DNA of 33,507 bases from Pirellulales bacterium (GTDB lineage Bacteria > Planctomycetota > Planctomycetia > Pirellulales > Thermoguttaceae). The stretch is taken from NCBI GenBank assembly GCA_013360685.1, contig JABWBD010000026.1, positions 1 through 33,507 of the forward strand, in the 5' to 3' direction. Both the position numbers and the translations under genes were made by a program. This document shows positions 1 through 8,312 of this stretch, one piece after another. Below the pieces are notes generated by a model. The model saw nothing but the letters and a program-made list of their open reading frames with translations. It made no database searches and was not told the DNA's origin. Positions within the stretch are counted from its first letter, which is position 1; every line of letters begins with the position of its first letter.

Positions 1-1007
1 ACGTAGTCCCAGCGCGTGTAGACAATCCGCCCGTCGTTGAGCACGGAGGGGTGCCATTCGTTCGTCTCGTGGCAGGAGAGCCGCTCGATGTTGTCGCCCG
101 AGCCGTCCATGCGGTGGAGCGTGTAGGCCGGCAGCGGCTCCCAGATGTTGTGGCACCGCCCAAAGCCGCCCCGCCGGGTGGACATAAAGGCCAGTCCGCC
201 ATCGGGCAGCGGACAGGGATCGAAGTCGTCTTCGCTGCCGTGCGTGAGCTGGCGGAGATTCTCTCCGTCGCTGCCGATCGCGAAGATGTGGAAACAGCTC
301 CGCTGGGGCGAGTCGTAATTCAGTTCGTCAATCACTTCATGAGCAGGAGGGAGTTTCGTCCAATCCGACACCCGGCCATGCGGACGCGGCACATGGCGCA
401 CCTCGGCAAACGCAAACAGCGCGGTTTTCGCATCGAACGACAGGGACAACGTCGTATAGGCGCCGCGGGGCAGCCGGCCGGCCGTCAGCTCCCGGACCCG
501 GAAACTTCGGCCCGGCTCTTCCAGCACGCAGACGCCGCCGCCGGCCAGATCGCCATAGTTGTAATAGTACCCGAGGTATTCGTGGAGCATCTGGGCGACG
601 AACCGCCGCTGTTTCAGAAACAGGATGGGGCGGCCGGCCAGGCAGGGGTTCTTGAAGGCCGCGCTGCGCACCGCGAACCGGATCTCCCGATAGAGGGCCG
701 TTCTGGCGGGCGTATCCAGCTTGTCGACCTCGCTGGTCCTGTGCCGAAAGCGGTCCAGCGAAGCGATCTCCTCTTGGAGGGCCGCGGCGCCGGCGACTTG
801 CCGCAGGTCGGCGGTCAGCCGCGCCAAGCGGTCCAAGGCATCGCGGATTGCGGCAGGGTCCGCGGTGGTGCGCCCCTTGCGAGACTCCTGGGAGGACCAG
901 TCGGCATGCACCGCCGCCGTGAGGTCCTCGGTACCCGTGGCCGTCGCGGCGACCATCAGCATCGCCCCAAGAAGACACGTAACTCGTCCTGGGTGATATG
1001 CCGTCAT
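1..1007 (-). CDS. Secreted HZS-alpha-like / PD40 beta-propeller protein, partial (runs off left edge)
   Basis: An uninterrupted minus-strand frame runs from an ATG at 1007 to the window edge (335 complete codons, no stop seen), so only the N-terminal part is present. AGGAG lies 6-8 bases before the ATG. The first ~25 residues (MTAYHPGRVTCLLGAMLMVA...) resemble a signal peptide. A helical spacer follows. From about residue 230 come TolB/PD40-type propeller signatures: FHIFAIGSDGENLRQLTHG, then DFDPCPLPDGGLAFMSTRRG, GRCHNIW and NEWHPSVLNDGRIVYTRWDY. In planctomycetes this cysteine-containing propeller pattern is typical of proteins annotated as similar to the hydrazine synthase alpha-subunit middle domain; membership is by fold and implies no hydrazine synthesis. 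It lies 61 bp downstream of the HEAT-repeat gene and may be co-transcribed. The substrate is unknown. Confidence 0.82.
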   Translation of the reverse strand, partial: MTAYHPGRVTCLLGAMLMVAATATGTEDLTAAVHADWSSQESRKGRTTADPAAIRDALDRLARLTADLRQVAGAAALQEEIASLDRFRHRTSEVDKLDTPARTALYREIRFAVRSAAFKNPCLAGRPILFLKQRRFVAQMLHEYLGYYYNYGDLAGGGVCVLEEPGRSFRVRELTAGRLPRGAYTTLSLSFDAKTALFAFAEVRHVPRPHGRVSDWTKLPPAHEVIDELNYDSPQRSCFHIFAIGSDGENLRQLTHGSEDDFDPCPLPDGGLAFMSTRRGGFGRCHNIWEPLPAYTLHRMDGSGDNIERLSCHETNEWHPSVLNDGRIVYTRWDY

Positions 1008-1068
1008 AAGCGGCTCCTGCTGGTAATCGGTGCGAACGGCGGTTACTGCTTCTCACCGTGGTGCCTGC

Positions 1069-2067
1069 TCAGGTCTGCAAGCGGGAAAGGGCAGCAGAAG
1101 CGGCGTCGCGGACCCTGGGTTCCGCATCTGCAGTTGCAGCCTGCAAAGATCCAATCGCTCTCGGATCACCGATTCTCCCCAGAATCGCGGCAGCGGTCTC
1201 ACGCACGCGGCAATCTTCGGAAACCAGTGCAGCAACGAGGGCGTCTACGGCAGGCTCACCGAGTTCACCCAGTGCGAGGGTGGCTGCCAATCGCACCTCC
1301 GGACGTGCGTCAGCCACCGCGTGAGTCAATGGTTGCACAGCCTGTGCATCGCGAATCACTCCAAGTGCGTTGGCCGCACGCTCACGAACCGTGGCGCTCG
1401 GGCTGGCAAGGGCGGTAACCAGGGCGCCCACAGCCTTTGTGCCAAAACTGGCCGCACATCCTTGCATCAGAGTTTCCATCCCGAATTCCCCCAGGTTCTT
1501 CACGATGGCCTCGACGGCGGAAGGATCTCCGATCAGAGACAGCGCTTCGGACGCGACGCCCAGTTCCTCGCGCCCGGAATCGAGCATTCGGATGAGCGGA
1601 CCGACAGCGCGCCTGTCCCCGATTGCGCCCAAAGCCCTTGCGGCACCCAGTTTGGCCGCCTTAGGGCCGCTTTCCACGACGGCAAGAAGGGCAGGAACCG
1701 CCGGCGGGCCGATCTTGCCTAGGGCCTCGACGGCCCGATTCCTGTACGGGCGATCGCTATCGCTAAGCGCGTCGATAAGCGGCGCCACGGCTGCCTCGCC
1801 CAGAGACACGAGTTGCGGAATCAACGCTTGGGCCATCCGCGCATCCCCGTTTCGAAGATCGCGTAACAGCGCTCGAACCGCACGTTCGTCACCGCCTCCG
1901 CCGGTGCCGGGATCAGCCGTGCCCTGAACAGCCGGATTCCGGCCATGAACGCCCGGTCCTTCCGGAACACGCTTGAGTTGTCTTGCGCCGCCCTTATCCC
2001 TTCTCCTATCGTCAGGCTCGATGCGTTCGCCAGCCACTTGCCGGCGTTTGGTCCAGAACCACCGCAT
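1069..2067 (-). CDS. HEAT-repeat (PBS lyase-type) protein
   Basis: 332 residues from the ATG at 2067, chosen because GGGAG sits just upstream and the first ~28 residues of the longer frame (to 2151) look non-coding. The N-terminal ~60 residues are basic and low in structure (MRWFWTKRRQVAGER...). From about residue 60 to the end there are roughly eight ~31-residue HEAT units of the type A-V-x-P-L-I-x-A-L ... V-R-x-x-A-A-x-A-L-G-x-I-G-D-P-x-A. Examples are DRRAVGPLIRMLDSG and DPRAIGSLQAATADAEPRVRDAASAAL. Such units form an alpha-solenoid used for protein-protein contact. There is no signal peptide, so it is probably cytoplasmic. Partner and role are not known. It could be transcribed with the propeller gene that starts 61 bp downstream. 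Confidence 0.85.
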   Translation of the reverse strand: MRWFWTKRRQVAGERIEPDDRRRDKGGARQLKRVPEGPGVHGRNPAVQGTADPGTGGGGDERAVRALLRDLRNGDARMAQALIPQLVSLGEAAVAPLIDALSDSDRPYRNRAVEALGKIGPPAVPALLAVVESGPKAAKLGAARALGAIGDRRAVGPLIRMLDSGREELGVASEALSLIGDPSAVEAIVKNLGEFGMETLMQGCAASFGTKAVGALVTALASPSATVRERAANALGVIRDAQAVQPLTHAVADARPEVRLAATLALGELGEPAVDALVAALVSEDCRVRETAAAILGRIGDPRAIGSLQAATADAEPRVRDAASAALSRLQT

Positions 2068-2185
2068 GTCGCATCTCCCTTGTTTGCACTCGTAGAGGGT
2101 AAACCCGCACACGATCCGAGCCGCGGCAATGCCGACAGGCCAATTGGGCATTCGCAGCTTCGCAATGTGTGAACGGATGCCCGAC

Positions 2186-2198
2186 GATAAGTCTTATC
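2186..2198. promoter_or_regulatory. 13-bp perfect palindrome upstream of HEAT-repeat gene
   Basis: GATAAG-T-CTTATC is a perfect dyad about 120 bp upstream of the HEAT-repeat start. It lies next to an AT-rich patch (TATATATA near 2227-2234) in the ~300-bp gap before the fucosidase stop. The position suits an operator or promoter region for the minus-strand HEAT gene. No regulator is identified, and the rest of this gap (2068-2365) shows no gene. Confidence 0.25.
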
Positions 2199-2365
2199 TT
2201 CGGAGCCGGAATGCCACAATACTGCCTATATATACAGTGTCGCTCACTTCCCTGCTGAAGAAGGCTCGCGGAAAGTGCTATACCAGCAGCCCCGCTGCTA
2301 CCAGCGACGCCAACGACCGGGTAAGAGCCACATCTTTGCAACCAGCCGGGCTGGTGCTCGCGGCG

Positions 2366-4123
2366 TCACTTCCCTGCCGGCGCCAACTTCAGCCCGAACA
2401 GGTCGAGCACCGGCGGACCGGTCCGTTGGGCATCCAACAGCTTCACCGAAACCGTCTGCTCGCCGGGCTTGAGCCTGAGCATCCCGTCCATCTGCACGCC
2501 GTCTGCGGTGATTTTGCCGGTCAGCTTCTGCTCGCCCGACGCGACCTCCACGCGCTGGCCCGCCGCCGCGCTGTCGGCCGGTCGTGCGTCGAACTCGACC
2601 CGATACTCGCCCGCATCAGGCAGCGTAACCTCCCAGACGACCACGTCGTTGGAGTTCGACCAGTTTCCGATATACGTCCGTCCCTGCGTCGATACCGGCT
2701 TGGCCCGCTGCCCGTGCTGGGCCTCGATATCGGCAAGCTCCGCCGGCAGGCGGATCGCGCCTCCATCACCGGGTCGGATCACCAGTGGCTCCACCTGCGG
2801 CTTGCCCGCAAGCTCCACCACGATCACCGTGTCCGTCGGGTCGGCCGGTTTCGCCGGGAGCTTCAGGACCACCTCCTTGCCGCAGCTCCCTTGCCTGGCG
2901 GCAGCCTCAATCGCCACGCTCGGCTCCGCCAGCAGCCTGGCCTGTTTCACCTCGGTGCTCAGTCCGGGCAGTACCGCCTCGCCGTCCTTCGGCCAGTCAA
3001 GAACGTGGACGAACAGCCGGTCGCCCTTGCGTGTGACCCGGCCGAAGAACGGCAAATGGCGAAACGGGCTGGCCGTGGTTCCGTGGATCGACTCGCGGTT
3101 CTTCTGCATCCAACGGCCGATTTCCTTTAATCGCTCCGTCTCTTCCGGCCGGATCTTGCCCTCGGGCGTGGGGCCGACGTTCAGGAGAAAGTTGCCTCCT
3201 TTGCTGACGATGTCGCCCAGTTTCTGCAGCAATTCCTCCGTCGGCTTGAAGACGGTCTCGTTCTTGTCGTATCCCCACCAGGCGGTCGGCGCGAACGAAC
3301 CGTGCCCCGTGGTCATCGTCATGCACACCTCCCACATCGCCGGCTGGCCCTTCTCGTTGAGGATGCCCGTGGCGGGCACGTGCTGCTCCGGCGTGTCGAA
3401 GTCGCCGGCGATGTTCGCGCGGTTATTCACGAGCATGGGGGGCTGCAAGCCGCGGGCCATGTCGATGATCTCCTGGAACTTGGCCAGATCCGCCGGATCC
3501 TTGCGTTCCCAGCCCCCGTCGAACCACAGGACGTCGATCCGGCCGTAGTTCGTCATCAGTTCCCGGATCTGCCCTCGCATGTACTCGACGTAGCGGTTGA
3601 AATCCGCGCCCTCGGTCGGCCGGTCTCTCTCCCACGGCCGCCGGGGCGTGTAGTCGGGGTGGTGCCAGTCCATGATCGAGTAGTAGAACCCCAACCGGAT
3701 CCCTTGCTTGTGGCACTCGTCGGCGAGCTCCTTGATCACGTCGCGCCCCAGCGGCGTGCTCATGATGTCGTAGTCCGTAAGCTTGGAATCGAACATGCAG
3801 AAGCCGTCGTGGTGCTTCGTGGTGATGACGAGGTACTTCTGCCCGGCCTCCTTGGCCAGCCCCACCCACTCGGCCGCGTTGAACTCGACCGGATTGAACT
3901 TCGGGGCATGCTGTTCGTACTCCTTGACCGGGATCCGGCCCGTATCCTGCACCCATTCGCCTTGGCCGATCATGGCATAGACGCCCCAATGGATGAACAT
4001 GCCGAAGCGGGCCTCCCGGAACCACTCGGACCGCTGTTGAAGCGGCGGAATCTCGGCGGCCCGTACGGCCGTCGCGGCCAGCAGAAGTACGGCGGTCCCC
4101 AGAACCATTCGACGCAAGCTCAT
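2366..4123 (-). CDS. Secreted alpha-L-fucosidase, GH29, with C-terminal carbohydrate-binding-like domain
   Basis: 585 residues from the ATG at 4123. This start has AGGAG 7 bases upstream and gives a clean signal peptide (MSLRRMVLGTAVLLLAATAVRA). The longer in-frame extension to 4285 looks non-coding. GH29 signatures run from about residue 30 to 390: WFREARFGMFIHWG, TTKHHDGFCMF (~101-111), LGFYYSIMDWHHPDY, and GRIDVLWFDGGW, whose Asp (~202) is the expected catalytic nucleophile. VSKGGNFLLNVGPTPEG is also typical of GH29. The last ~130 residues (from IEAQHGQRAKP, through GEYRVEFDARPAD) look like a CBM6/35-type beta-sandwich. The enzyme hydrolyses terminal alpha-L-fucose from glycans, in the periplasm or outside the cell. 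A nitrilase-family gene lies 162 bp upstream. Planctomycetes carry many such enzymes for algal or host fucosylated polymers. Confidence 0.95.
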   Translation of the reverse strand: MSLRRMVLGTAVLLLAATAVRAAEIPPLQQRSEWFREARFGMFIHWGVYAMIGQGEWVQDTGRIPVKEYEQHAPKFNPVEFNAAEWVGLAKEAGQKYLVITTKHHDGFCMFDSKLTDYDIMSTPLGRDVIKELADECHKQGIRLGFYYSIMDWHHPDYTPRRPWERDRPTEGADFNRYVEYMRGQIRELMTNYGRIDVLWFDGGWERKDPADLAKFQEIIDMARGLQPPMLVNNRANIAGDFDTPEQHVPATGILNEKGQPAMWEVCMTMTTGHGSFAPTAWWGYDKNETVFKPTEELLQKLGDIVSKGGNFLLNVGPTPEGKIRPEETERLKEIGRWMQKNRESIHGTTASPFRHLPFFGRVTRKGDRLFVHVLDWPKDGEAVLPGLSTEVKQARLLAEPSVAIEAAARQGSCGKEVVLKLPAKPADPTDTVIVVELAGKPQVEPLVIRPGDGGAIRLPAELADIEAQHGQRAKPVSTQGRTYIGNWSNSNDVVVWEVTLPDAGEYRVEFDARPADSAAAGQRVEVASGEQKLTGKITADGVQMDGMLRLKPGEQTVSVKLLDAQRTGPPVLDLFGLKLAPAGK

Positions 4124-4285
4124 CTCGGCACTCCTTGAGGCTATCGGGTTGCGGTTGCGGTCCGGGCTCTCGCGGCCGGGCGCCGCGCGAGAACATCCCC
4201 GCGCCACGCCTTCGTTTCCACCACCCATCACGACGACTTGCCCGGTTCCGCCACCAACCAGTTTAAGACACGCCCCGCGGAACAA

Positions 4286-5173
4286 TCAAGCCGGCCCGTC
4301 TGCGTCGCCCCGGTCCGTTGCGATGCCTGCCTCGTATCCTTTCGCGCGCAGCATCGGGGCGATGGCCGTTCCGCGATAGCGGCGCGGCGTCAGTTCAAGA
4401 TCGACGATGCCCAGACACTCGGCATCTTCGCCGTAGGGGGCCTGGAAGACGACCTCTCCCTGTCCGCCGACCGCCAGCGAGCAGCCGATGCACTTGCGCC
4501 CCTGCCAGGGCCCCTCGGTAATGAGGCCCACGTTGCTGACGCCGACCATCGGCATCTCGTAGAGCCGCGCAAGCGTCGCATAAGAACCTTTCCAGAGTTC
4601 GCCGTACGGTTCCTGCCGGTTGTCGTGGTCGGGCGGGACGGCCCAGGCACAAGGCGAAAGAACGATTTGGGCGCCCATACGCGCCAGCGCGTGTCCCAGG
4701 CAGTGCGAATCGGGAAAATTGTCGGCGCAGACGGCGATGCCGACCGTGCCCCAGGAGGCTTTTGTTACCGAGAGTTGATCGCCGACCGAGTACAGGTCCT
4801 GGGCGATTTCGAGGATATTGATTTTCCGGTGCCGGGCCAGCAGTCGGCCGTCGCCATCGACGAGCACGGCCGCGTTGTAGATCCGGTCGCCTGCCCGCTC
4901 CGTCAGCCCGGCGACGACGTCGATCTTCGCGTCGCTTGCCGCTTGCGACAGCGCTTCGGCCGACGGGCCGGGAATCGGCTGCGCGTGCTGCCTGGCACTG
5001 GGATGCGTCCAGCCCAGGTCGAGACACTCCGGCAGTACGACGACCTGACAGCCCTGCTGTGCCGCGTCGCGGATCATCCGGACCGCTCGCCGCAGGTTGT
5101 TGCGGAGGCAGCCCGGCTCGACGAGCATCTGGCCCATGCCGACACGGAGCGTGCTTGAAGAAGCAGCGGTCAT
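4286..5173 (-). CDS. Carbon-nitrogen hydrolase (nitrilase superfamily)
   Basis: 295 residues. The catalytic Glu-Lys-Cys triad is visible: E49 in VVVLPECLDLGW, K117 in ARHRKINILE and C149 in GIAVCADNFPD. Length and layout match the CN_hydrolase family, which hydrolyses amides or nitriles with a covalent thioester on Cys. No signal peptide, so cytoplasmic. The C-terminal ~25 residues (YRGTAIAPMLRAKGYEAG...) follow the domain. The start at 5173 has GAGGAA about 10 bases upstream. The substrate cannot be told from sequence; N-carbamoyl or omega-amidase-like activities are possible. It lies 162 bp upstream of the fucosidase on the same strand, so co-transcription is possible, but no pathway link is evident. 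Confidence 0.9.
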   Translation of the reverse strand: MTAASSSTLRVGMGQMLVEPGCLRNNLRRAVRMIRDAAQQGCQVVVLPECLDLGWTHPSARQHAQPIPGPSAEALSQAASDAKIDVVAGLTERAGDRIYNAAVLVDGDGRLLARHRKINILEIAQDLYSVGDQLSVTKASWGTVGIAVCADNFPDSHCLGHALARMGAQIVLSPCAWAVPPDHDNRQEPYGELWKGSYATLARLYEMPMVGVSNVGLITEGPWQGRKCIGCSLAVGGQGEVVFQAPYGEDAECLGIVDLELTPRRYRGTAIAPMLRAKGYEAGIATDRGDADGPA

Positions 5174-5813
5174 TTCACTTGTTCCTCGCTGCGCCGCTTG
5201 GATTCAGGTGTGGTCCAACCAGCGGCGACTGGCTCCGAGCCAAACACCGGCGGGCACGCGGAAAAACGCGTCGCGGCGAGCTGCCTGTCCCCGTTCTTGA
5301 TCCACGCTTGGAACGCGGTCGGTTGGGGACATCCATCGGAATACCTCCGTCTGCCAGCCCAACTCAGGGCATGAGCATCCATCGCAACTGCCCGGGCCTC
5401 AGGCAAGCCAACACGCGCGCCGGAACTCGATCGGGCATGATGACCTGAGATCGATTAGCCATCGTTTTCGGCCGAGTGGGCAACGGTACCTGCGGCCGAC
5501 GCCGATGCCGGCTTCTTAATTTCACGTCCACCAGCCGTTCATTCTACCACCCGTTCGCGGCCAGCATCACACCGGAGGCGTTCCGACATGTTCACTTCAC
5601 AGACACACCGGACCGTCTGCATCAACCCGCTTTTTCACTGACTCTAGTCGCTTTCTGGAGACGATCCGTGTTCGCTGGACTCCAGCTTGTGCCGTATCTG
5701 GTCTGGTCGCGAGACTTCGGAGGTTTGAGCGTTTTCGCGCGACGTCCTGCCAAATTCTCACGAATTCGGCTACAGCACAGCGCGCCACCGTTCGGCTGAA
5801 TCGTTGCCGATCA
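5174..5813. other. 640-bp intergenic region, nothing recognised
   Basis: The stretch lies between the start of the nitrilase-family gene and the stop of the diguanylate cyclase gene. Open frames here (for example minus 5170-5406) lack ribosome-binding sites and protein-like composition. I see no RNA gene, repeat or clear terminator. It presumably holds the promoter of the nitrilase-family gene. Confidence 0.4.
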
Positions 5814-6968
5814 TCAGGCCGTGAAGAGCTGTGCGGCGCGCGCTCGGAGATCCCGGCACACCGTGTCCAGGTCCCGGTAATCCTCGGGCCCCGGTACGCG
5901 GCACAGACCTGCTCCCGCGCCCAGGGTCCTGTCCCCGCTCGCGGGCGATGGGACTTGGGCGCCGGCCGCCACAGGTCCAGCCTGTGTGCAGGCGATGTCC
6001 GCGTCGCCGGCAATGGCGCCGACGTGCTGACACTCTTGTCCATCGTGGAGATAGATGCAGTTGCGGCCTGCGTGCTTTGCCGAGTAAAGCGCTTCGTCGG
6101 CGCGGCGGACGAGCGATTCGCCGTCGTCGCCGGCCTTGACAGGGGCGATGCCGATGCTCACCGTAAGACGCAGGGCCGTATCGCCCCGCCGGAATTCATG
6201 GCCGCCAACGGCCGAAAGGCAATGCTCCGCGGCGCGCGAGGCGTTGGGCGCGGCGGCGCCCGGCAGAATCACCGCGAATTCCTCGCCGCCGATCCTTGCC
6301 ACAAGATCCATCTTCCGCACGGAAACCTCGAGCACCTCCGCGAGGCGGCGCAAGACAAAGTCGCCCATCGAGTGGCCGTAGCGATCGTTGACGGCCTTGA
6401 AGTGGTCGGCGTCGATGAGCATCACCGCGAACGAGGACTCCGTGCGGCGCCACTCGGCCAGGCGGCGTGCCAGGGCGTCATCAAAGGCCCGCCGGTTGGG
6501 CAGCCGCGTGAGCGGGTCGGTCCTGGCCTCGGTGATCCAGGAATCGATTTGGCGTCCCTGCTCCTTGAGTGCTTCTTCTGCGGCCGACAGTTTGTCCTGC
6601 AGCCCGGCATTGATCCGCACGATCTCGGCGACCGAAGCCACCAGGGATTGCATGCCTCGACTCTCGTCGGAAGGGGTCGCGAGCAATTCCTGGTTGACCT
6701 CTCGGATCCGCCCTTGATGCCGGTGAAGATCCTCGTTCACGCTCGCGACCTGGTCTGCCAGCTCTCGCGCGGCGCTGCGAAGTGCATAGGATTCCGGCCC
6801 CGTCGAGCGGCCACTGGGCCACAGCCTGCCCAAGAGCCATCCGACGACAAGATTCACCAGCGCCACCAACACCAAGAGCAGAACCACGTAGAAGTACAAC
6901 GCCGATTCTCCCGGCCTCCTTCGGCCGACAAGTCCACCGGTCGCCCCACTGCCCGAAGTGGCTTCCAT
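5814..6968 (-). CDS. Membrane-anchored diguanylate cyclase (GGDEF domain)
   Basis: 384 residues. One strong transmembrane segment at about 24-47 (LYFYVVLLLVLVALVNLVVGWLLG) is followed by a helical or coiled-coil stretch (60-145). The GGDEF domain (about 147-305) starts with the usual DPLTRLPNRRAFD. The active site is GGEEF at 227-231. The product-inhibition I-site RKMD (218-221) lies exactly five residues before it, so both catalysis and c-di-GMP feedback should be intact. The domain closes with RRADEALYSAKHAGRN. It makes c-di-GMP from two GTP on the cytoplasmic face. There is no periplasmic sensor domain; the short N-terminus and coiled coil suggest control by dimerisation. The ~80-residue C-terminal tail, rich in Ala, Gly and Pro, is not recognised. 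It stands alone, with no phosphodiesterase nearby. Confidence 0.95.
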   Translation of the reverse strand: MEATSGSGATGGLVGRRRPGESALYFYVVLLLVLVALVNLVVGWLLGRLWPSGRSTGPESYALRSAARELADQVASVNEDLHRHQGRIREVNQELLATPSDESRGMQSLVASVAEIVRINAGLQDKLSAAEEALKEQGRQIDSWITEARTDPLTRLPNRRAFDDALARRLAEWRRTESSFAVMLIDADHFKAVNDRYGHSMGDFVLRRLAEVLEVSVRKMDLVARIGGEEFAVILPGAAAPNASRAAEHCLSAVGGHEFRRGDTALRLTVSIGIAPVKAGDDGESLVRRADEALYSAKHAGRNCIYLHDGQECQHVGAIAGDADIACTQAGPVAAGAQVPSPASGDRTLGAGAGLCRVPGPEDYRDLDTVCRDLRARAAQLFTA

Positions 6969-7018
6969 CCGCCGGTTCCGACAAATCTAGCTTGCGGCGG
7001 AAAGATGGCAGCGCAGAG

Positions 7019-7036
7019 GCCGGTCCGGAGACCGGC
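7019..7036. repeat. 7-bp GC-rich hairpin upstream of diguanylate cyclase
   Basis: GCCGGTC-CGGA-GACCGGC is a perfect 7-bp stem with a four-base loop, 51 bp upstream of the diguanylate cyclase start. It may act in the leader of that transcript. No function is assigned. Confidence 0.3.
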
Positions 7037-7161
7037 GACGCCGAGAGGCCGATGGCGGTCATACCCGGACTCTTGGGCACAATCGGCATGGCCACTGCAA
7101 CCGTAGCCCGCTTCGCGGCGTGTTTCGTTGGTCCGCGACGACATGACGCCGGCCGAGTTGA

Positions 7162-7300
7162 TCATCGAAAGATCCCATCCAGTGCGGCTCGAAGGGCGTA
7201 CTTGCTGAGGATGTCGCCCAGCACGGCGTCCAACTCGGGCTGCGTATGGATTCGGACCGGGATGGCAAGGTCGCCCGTGCCGAGGCGGAGTGAGGGCGAG
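7162..7300 (-). pseudogene. Possible remnant of a protein-coding gene (C-terminal end)
   Basis: On the minus strand one frame ends at a TGA at 7162-7164 and its last ~43 residues read like real protein. They include GDLAIPVRIHTQPELDAVLG followed by DILSKYALRAALDGIFR. This frame has no ATG, and further upstream it turns into low-quality sequence. A second frame nearby (about 7360-7465) carries two similar stretches, FDGIPTGPVSG and FARIPTDLVSM, that end at a TGA by 7358. Together this could be a frameshifted or decayed gene lying downstream of the small gene at 7489-7752. The family is not recognised. It could also be chance composition in a repeat-rich spacer. Confidence 0.28.
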
Positions 7301-7324
7301 TCCGCCGGGAAGCGGCGGACTCGC
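7296..7324. repeat. 11-bp perfect inverted repeat
   Basis: GCGAGTCCGCC and GGCGGACTCGC pair perfectly across a seven-base loop. The hairpin lies in the ~520-bp spacer between the diguanylate cyclase and the small gene at 7489-7752. Its position downstream of that minus-strand gene would suit a transcript end, but there is no T-tract, so a classical intrinsic terminator is not supported. Confidence 0.4.
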
Positions 7325-7488
7325 GCGCGGGGAAGGAATTCTGCGGCGCCTTGAAGCTCAAAGGCACAAAACCATCGACACGAGGTCGGTGGGGATGCGG
7401 GCGAAATCCAGGTTACCTGGCAGGCACGGATCCCCGGACACAGGGCCGGTCGGGATGCCGTCGAATTCTACGAGTGGTGAAGTCCAGG

Positions 7489-7752
7489 TCAGGCCGGCTT
7501 GGCGTTGCTGGCCTGGATCTCTTCGAGGGTACGGCCCAGCTTCTTGCGTTTCGGTCCCTGGTTGGTTGAACCGGTTGGGGAAGTCAGCCGCGGCGCGGTT
7601 GCGGGGCCCCCTTGCTGAAGCATTTCCAGCAACCGATGGCTCACCTGGTCGTCGTCGCGCGGCGTGCCGATGTTTTGTACCGCATCGCTGACGCCCAGTA
7701 GAACCGCTTGCCGCACGCCTTCCCGCAGCCAGCCGAAAAAGTTGAAACCCAT
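7489..7752 (-). CDS. Small hypothetical protein
   Basis: 87 residues from the ATG at 7752. A very strong Shine-Dalgarno (AAGGAGGAG) lies upstream, the best in this region, which supports translation. The sequence begins MGFNFFGWLREGVRQAVLLG, an amphipathic helical N-terminus. An acidic helical middle follows (DDDQVSHRLLEMLQQGG), and the tail is basic (GPKRKKLGRTLEEIQ). There is no signal peptide or clear membrane span. I do not recognise the family; the composition suggests a small membrane-associated or partner-binding protein. It is followed downstream by the possible gene remnant at 7162-7300, and the BON-domain gene lies 138 bp upstream on the same strand. Confidence 0.72.
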   Translation of the reverse strand: MGFNFFGWLREGVRQAVLLGVSDAVQNIGTPRDDDQVSHRLLEMLQQGGPATAPRLTSPTGSTNQGPKRKKLGRTLEEIQASNAKPA

Positions 7753-7890
7753 TGCCCTCGTCTCCTCCTTGATTCGGGGGTTTCCAGCCGTTCACGCTGG
7801 AGAGAAATCGTCGCTCGAGGGCGAGAGAATAACGAGTTCGAATTGGACTGTCCAGAGGGAAGTTGGCTGGCTGCGACGCACCCCCCGGCG

Positions 7891-8151
7891 CTACTTTTTC
7901 ACGGAAAATCGCTCTTTCACCGAGGGCAACACGCGCAACTGGTCGATCACTCTGCGGACCCCTTCCGCGGAACGGGCGGCCGAAATCGCGGTACGGCGTT
8001 GGTGGTCAAACTGGAGCGTGCCGGAGAGCGTCACATCCCCATTCTGGCACAGTACGGTAATCTGGCACGTCGTGGCCATTCCTGCTCTGGACAGTTTGTG
8101 GCTCACATTCTGGATGATGGCCTTGTCCGCGATGTGGTTTTTCGGGTGCAT
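7891..8151 (-). CDS. Single BON-domain protein
   Basis: 86 residues. The BON fold (about residues 10-78) is recognised from the pattern I-x-x-x-V-x-H-K-L, then ITVLCQNGDVTLSGTLQFDH and ARSAEGVRRVIDQL. This matches the paired alpha/beta repeats of BON domains, which bind phospholipid membranes or ligands. GAGGG lies upstream of the ATG at 8151. Typical BON proteins (OsmY-like) are periplasmic and carry a signal peptide with two or more domains. This one has a single domain and no signal peptide, so it may be cytoplasmic or part of a stress response. It lies downstream of a repeat cluster (8313-8529). Confidence 0.78.
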   Translation of the reverse strand: MHPKNHIADKAIIQNVSHKLSRAGMATTCQITVLCQNGDVTLSGTLQFDHQRRTAISAARSAEGVRRVIDQLRVLPSVKERFSVKK

Positions 8152-8312
8152 GATGATCCCTCAAGACAAACGTGAAGGCCGCGTGACAACCGCTACGGAC
8201 GAAGCAGCGCGTCCACGCAGAACCGTTGGATGCAGTCAGAGGCATGCCATACCGTTCAGACTGCATTTTACCGGACGCCGCCAAGATGTGAACGACCCGG
8301 AAGTGGGGGTGG

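Noticed and set aside
5170-5406. 78-codon minus-strand frame upstream of the nitrilase-family gene
   Set aside because: No ribosome-binding site, no protein-like pattern, and it overlaps the start of the supported gene.
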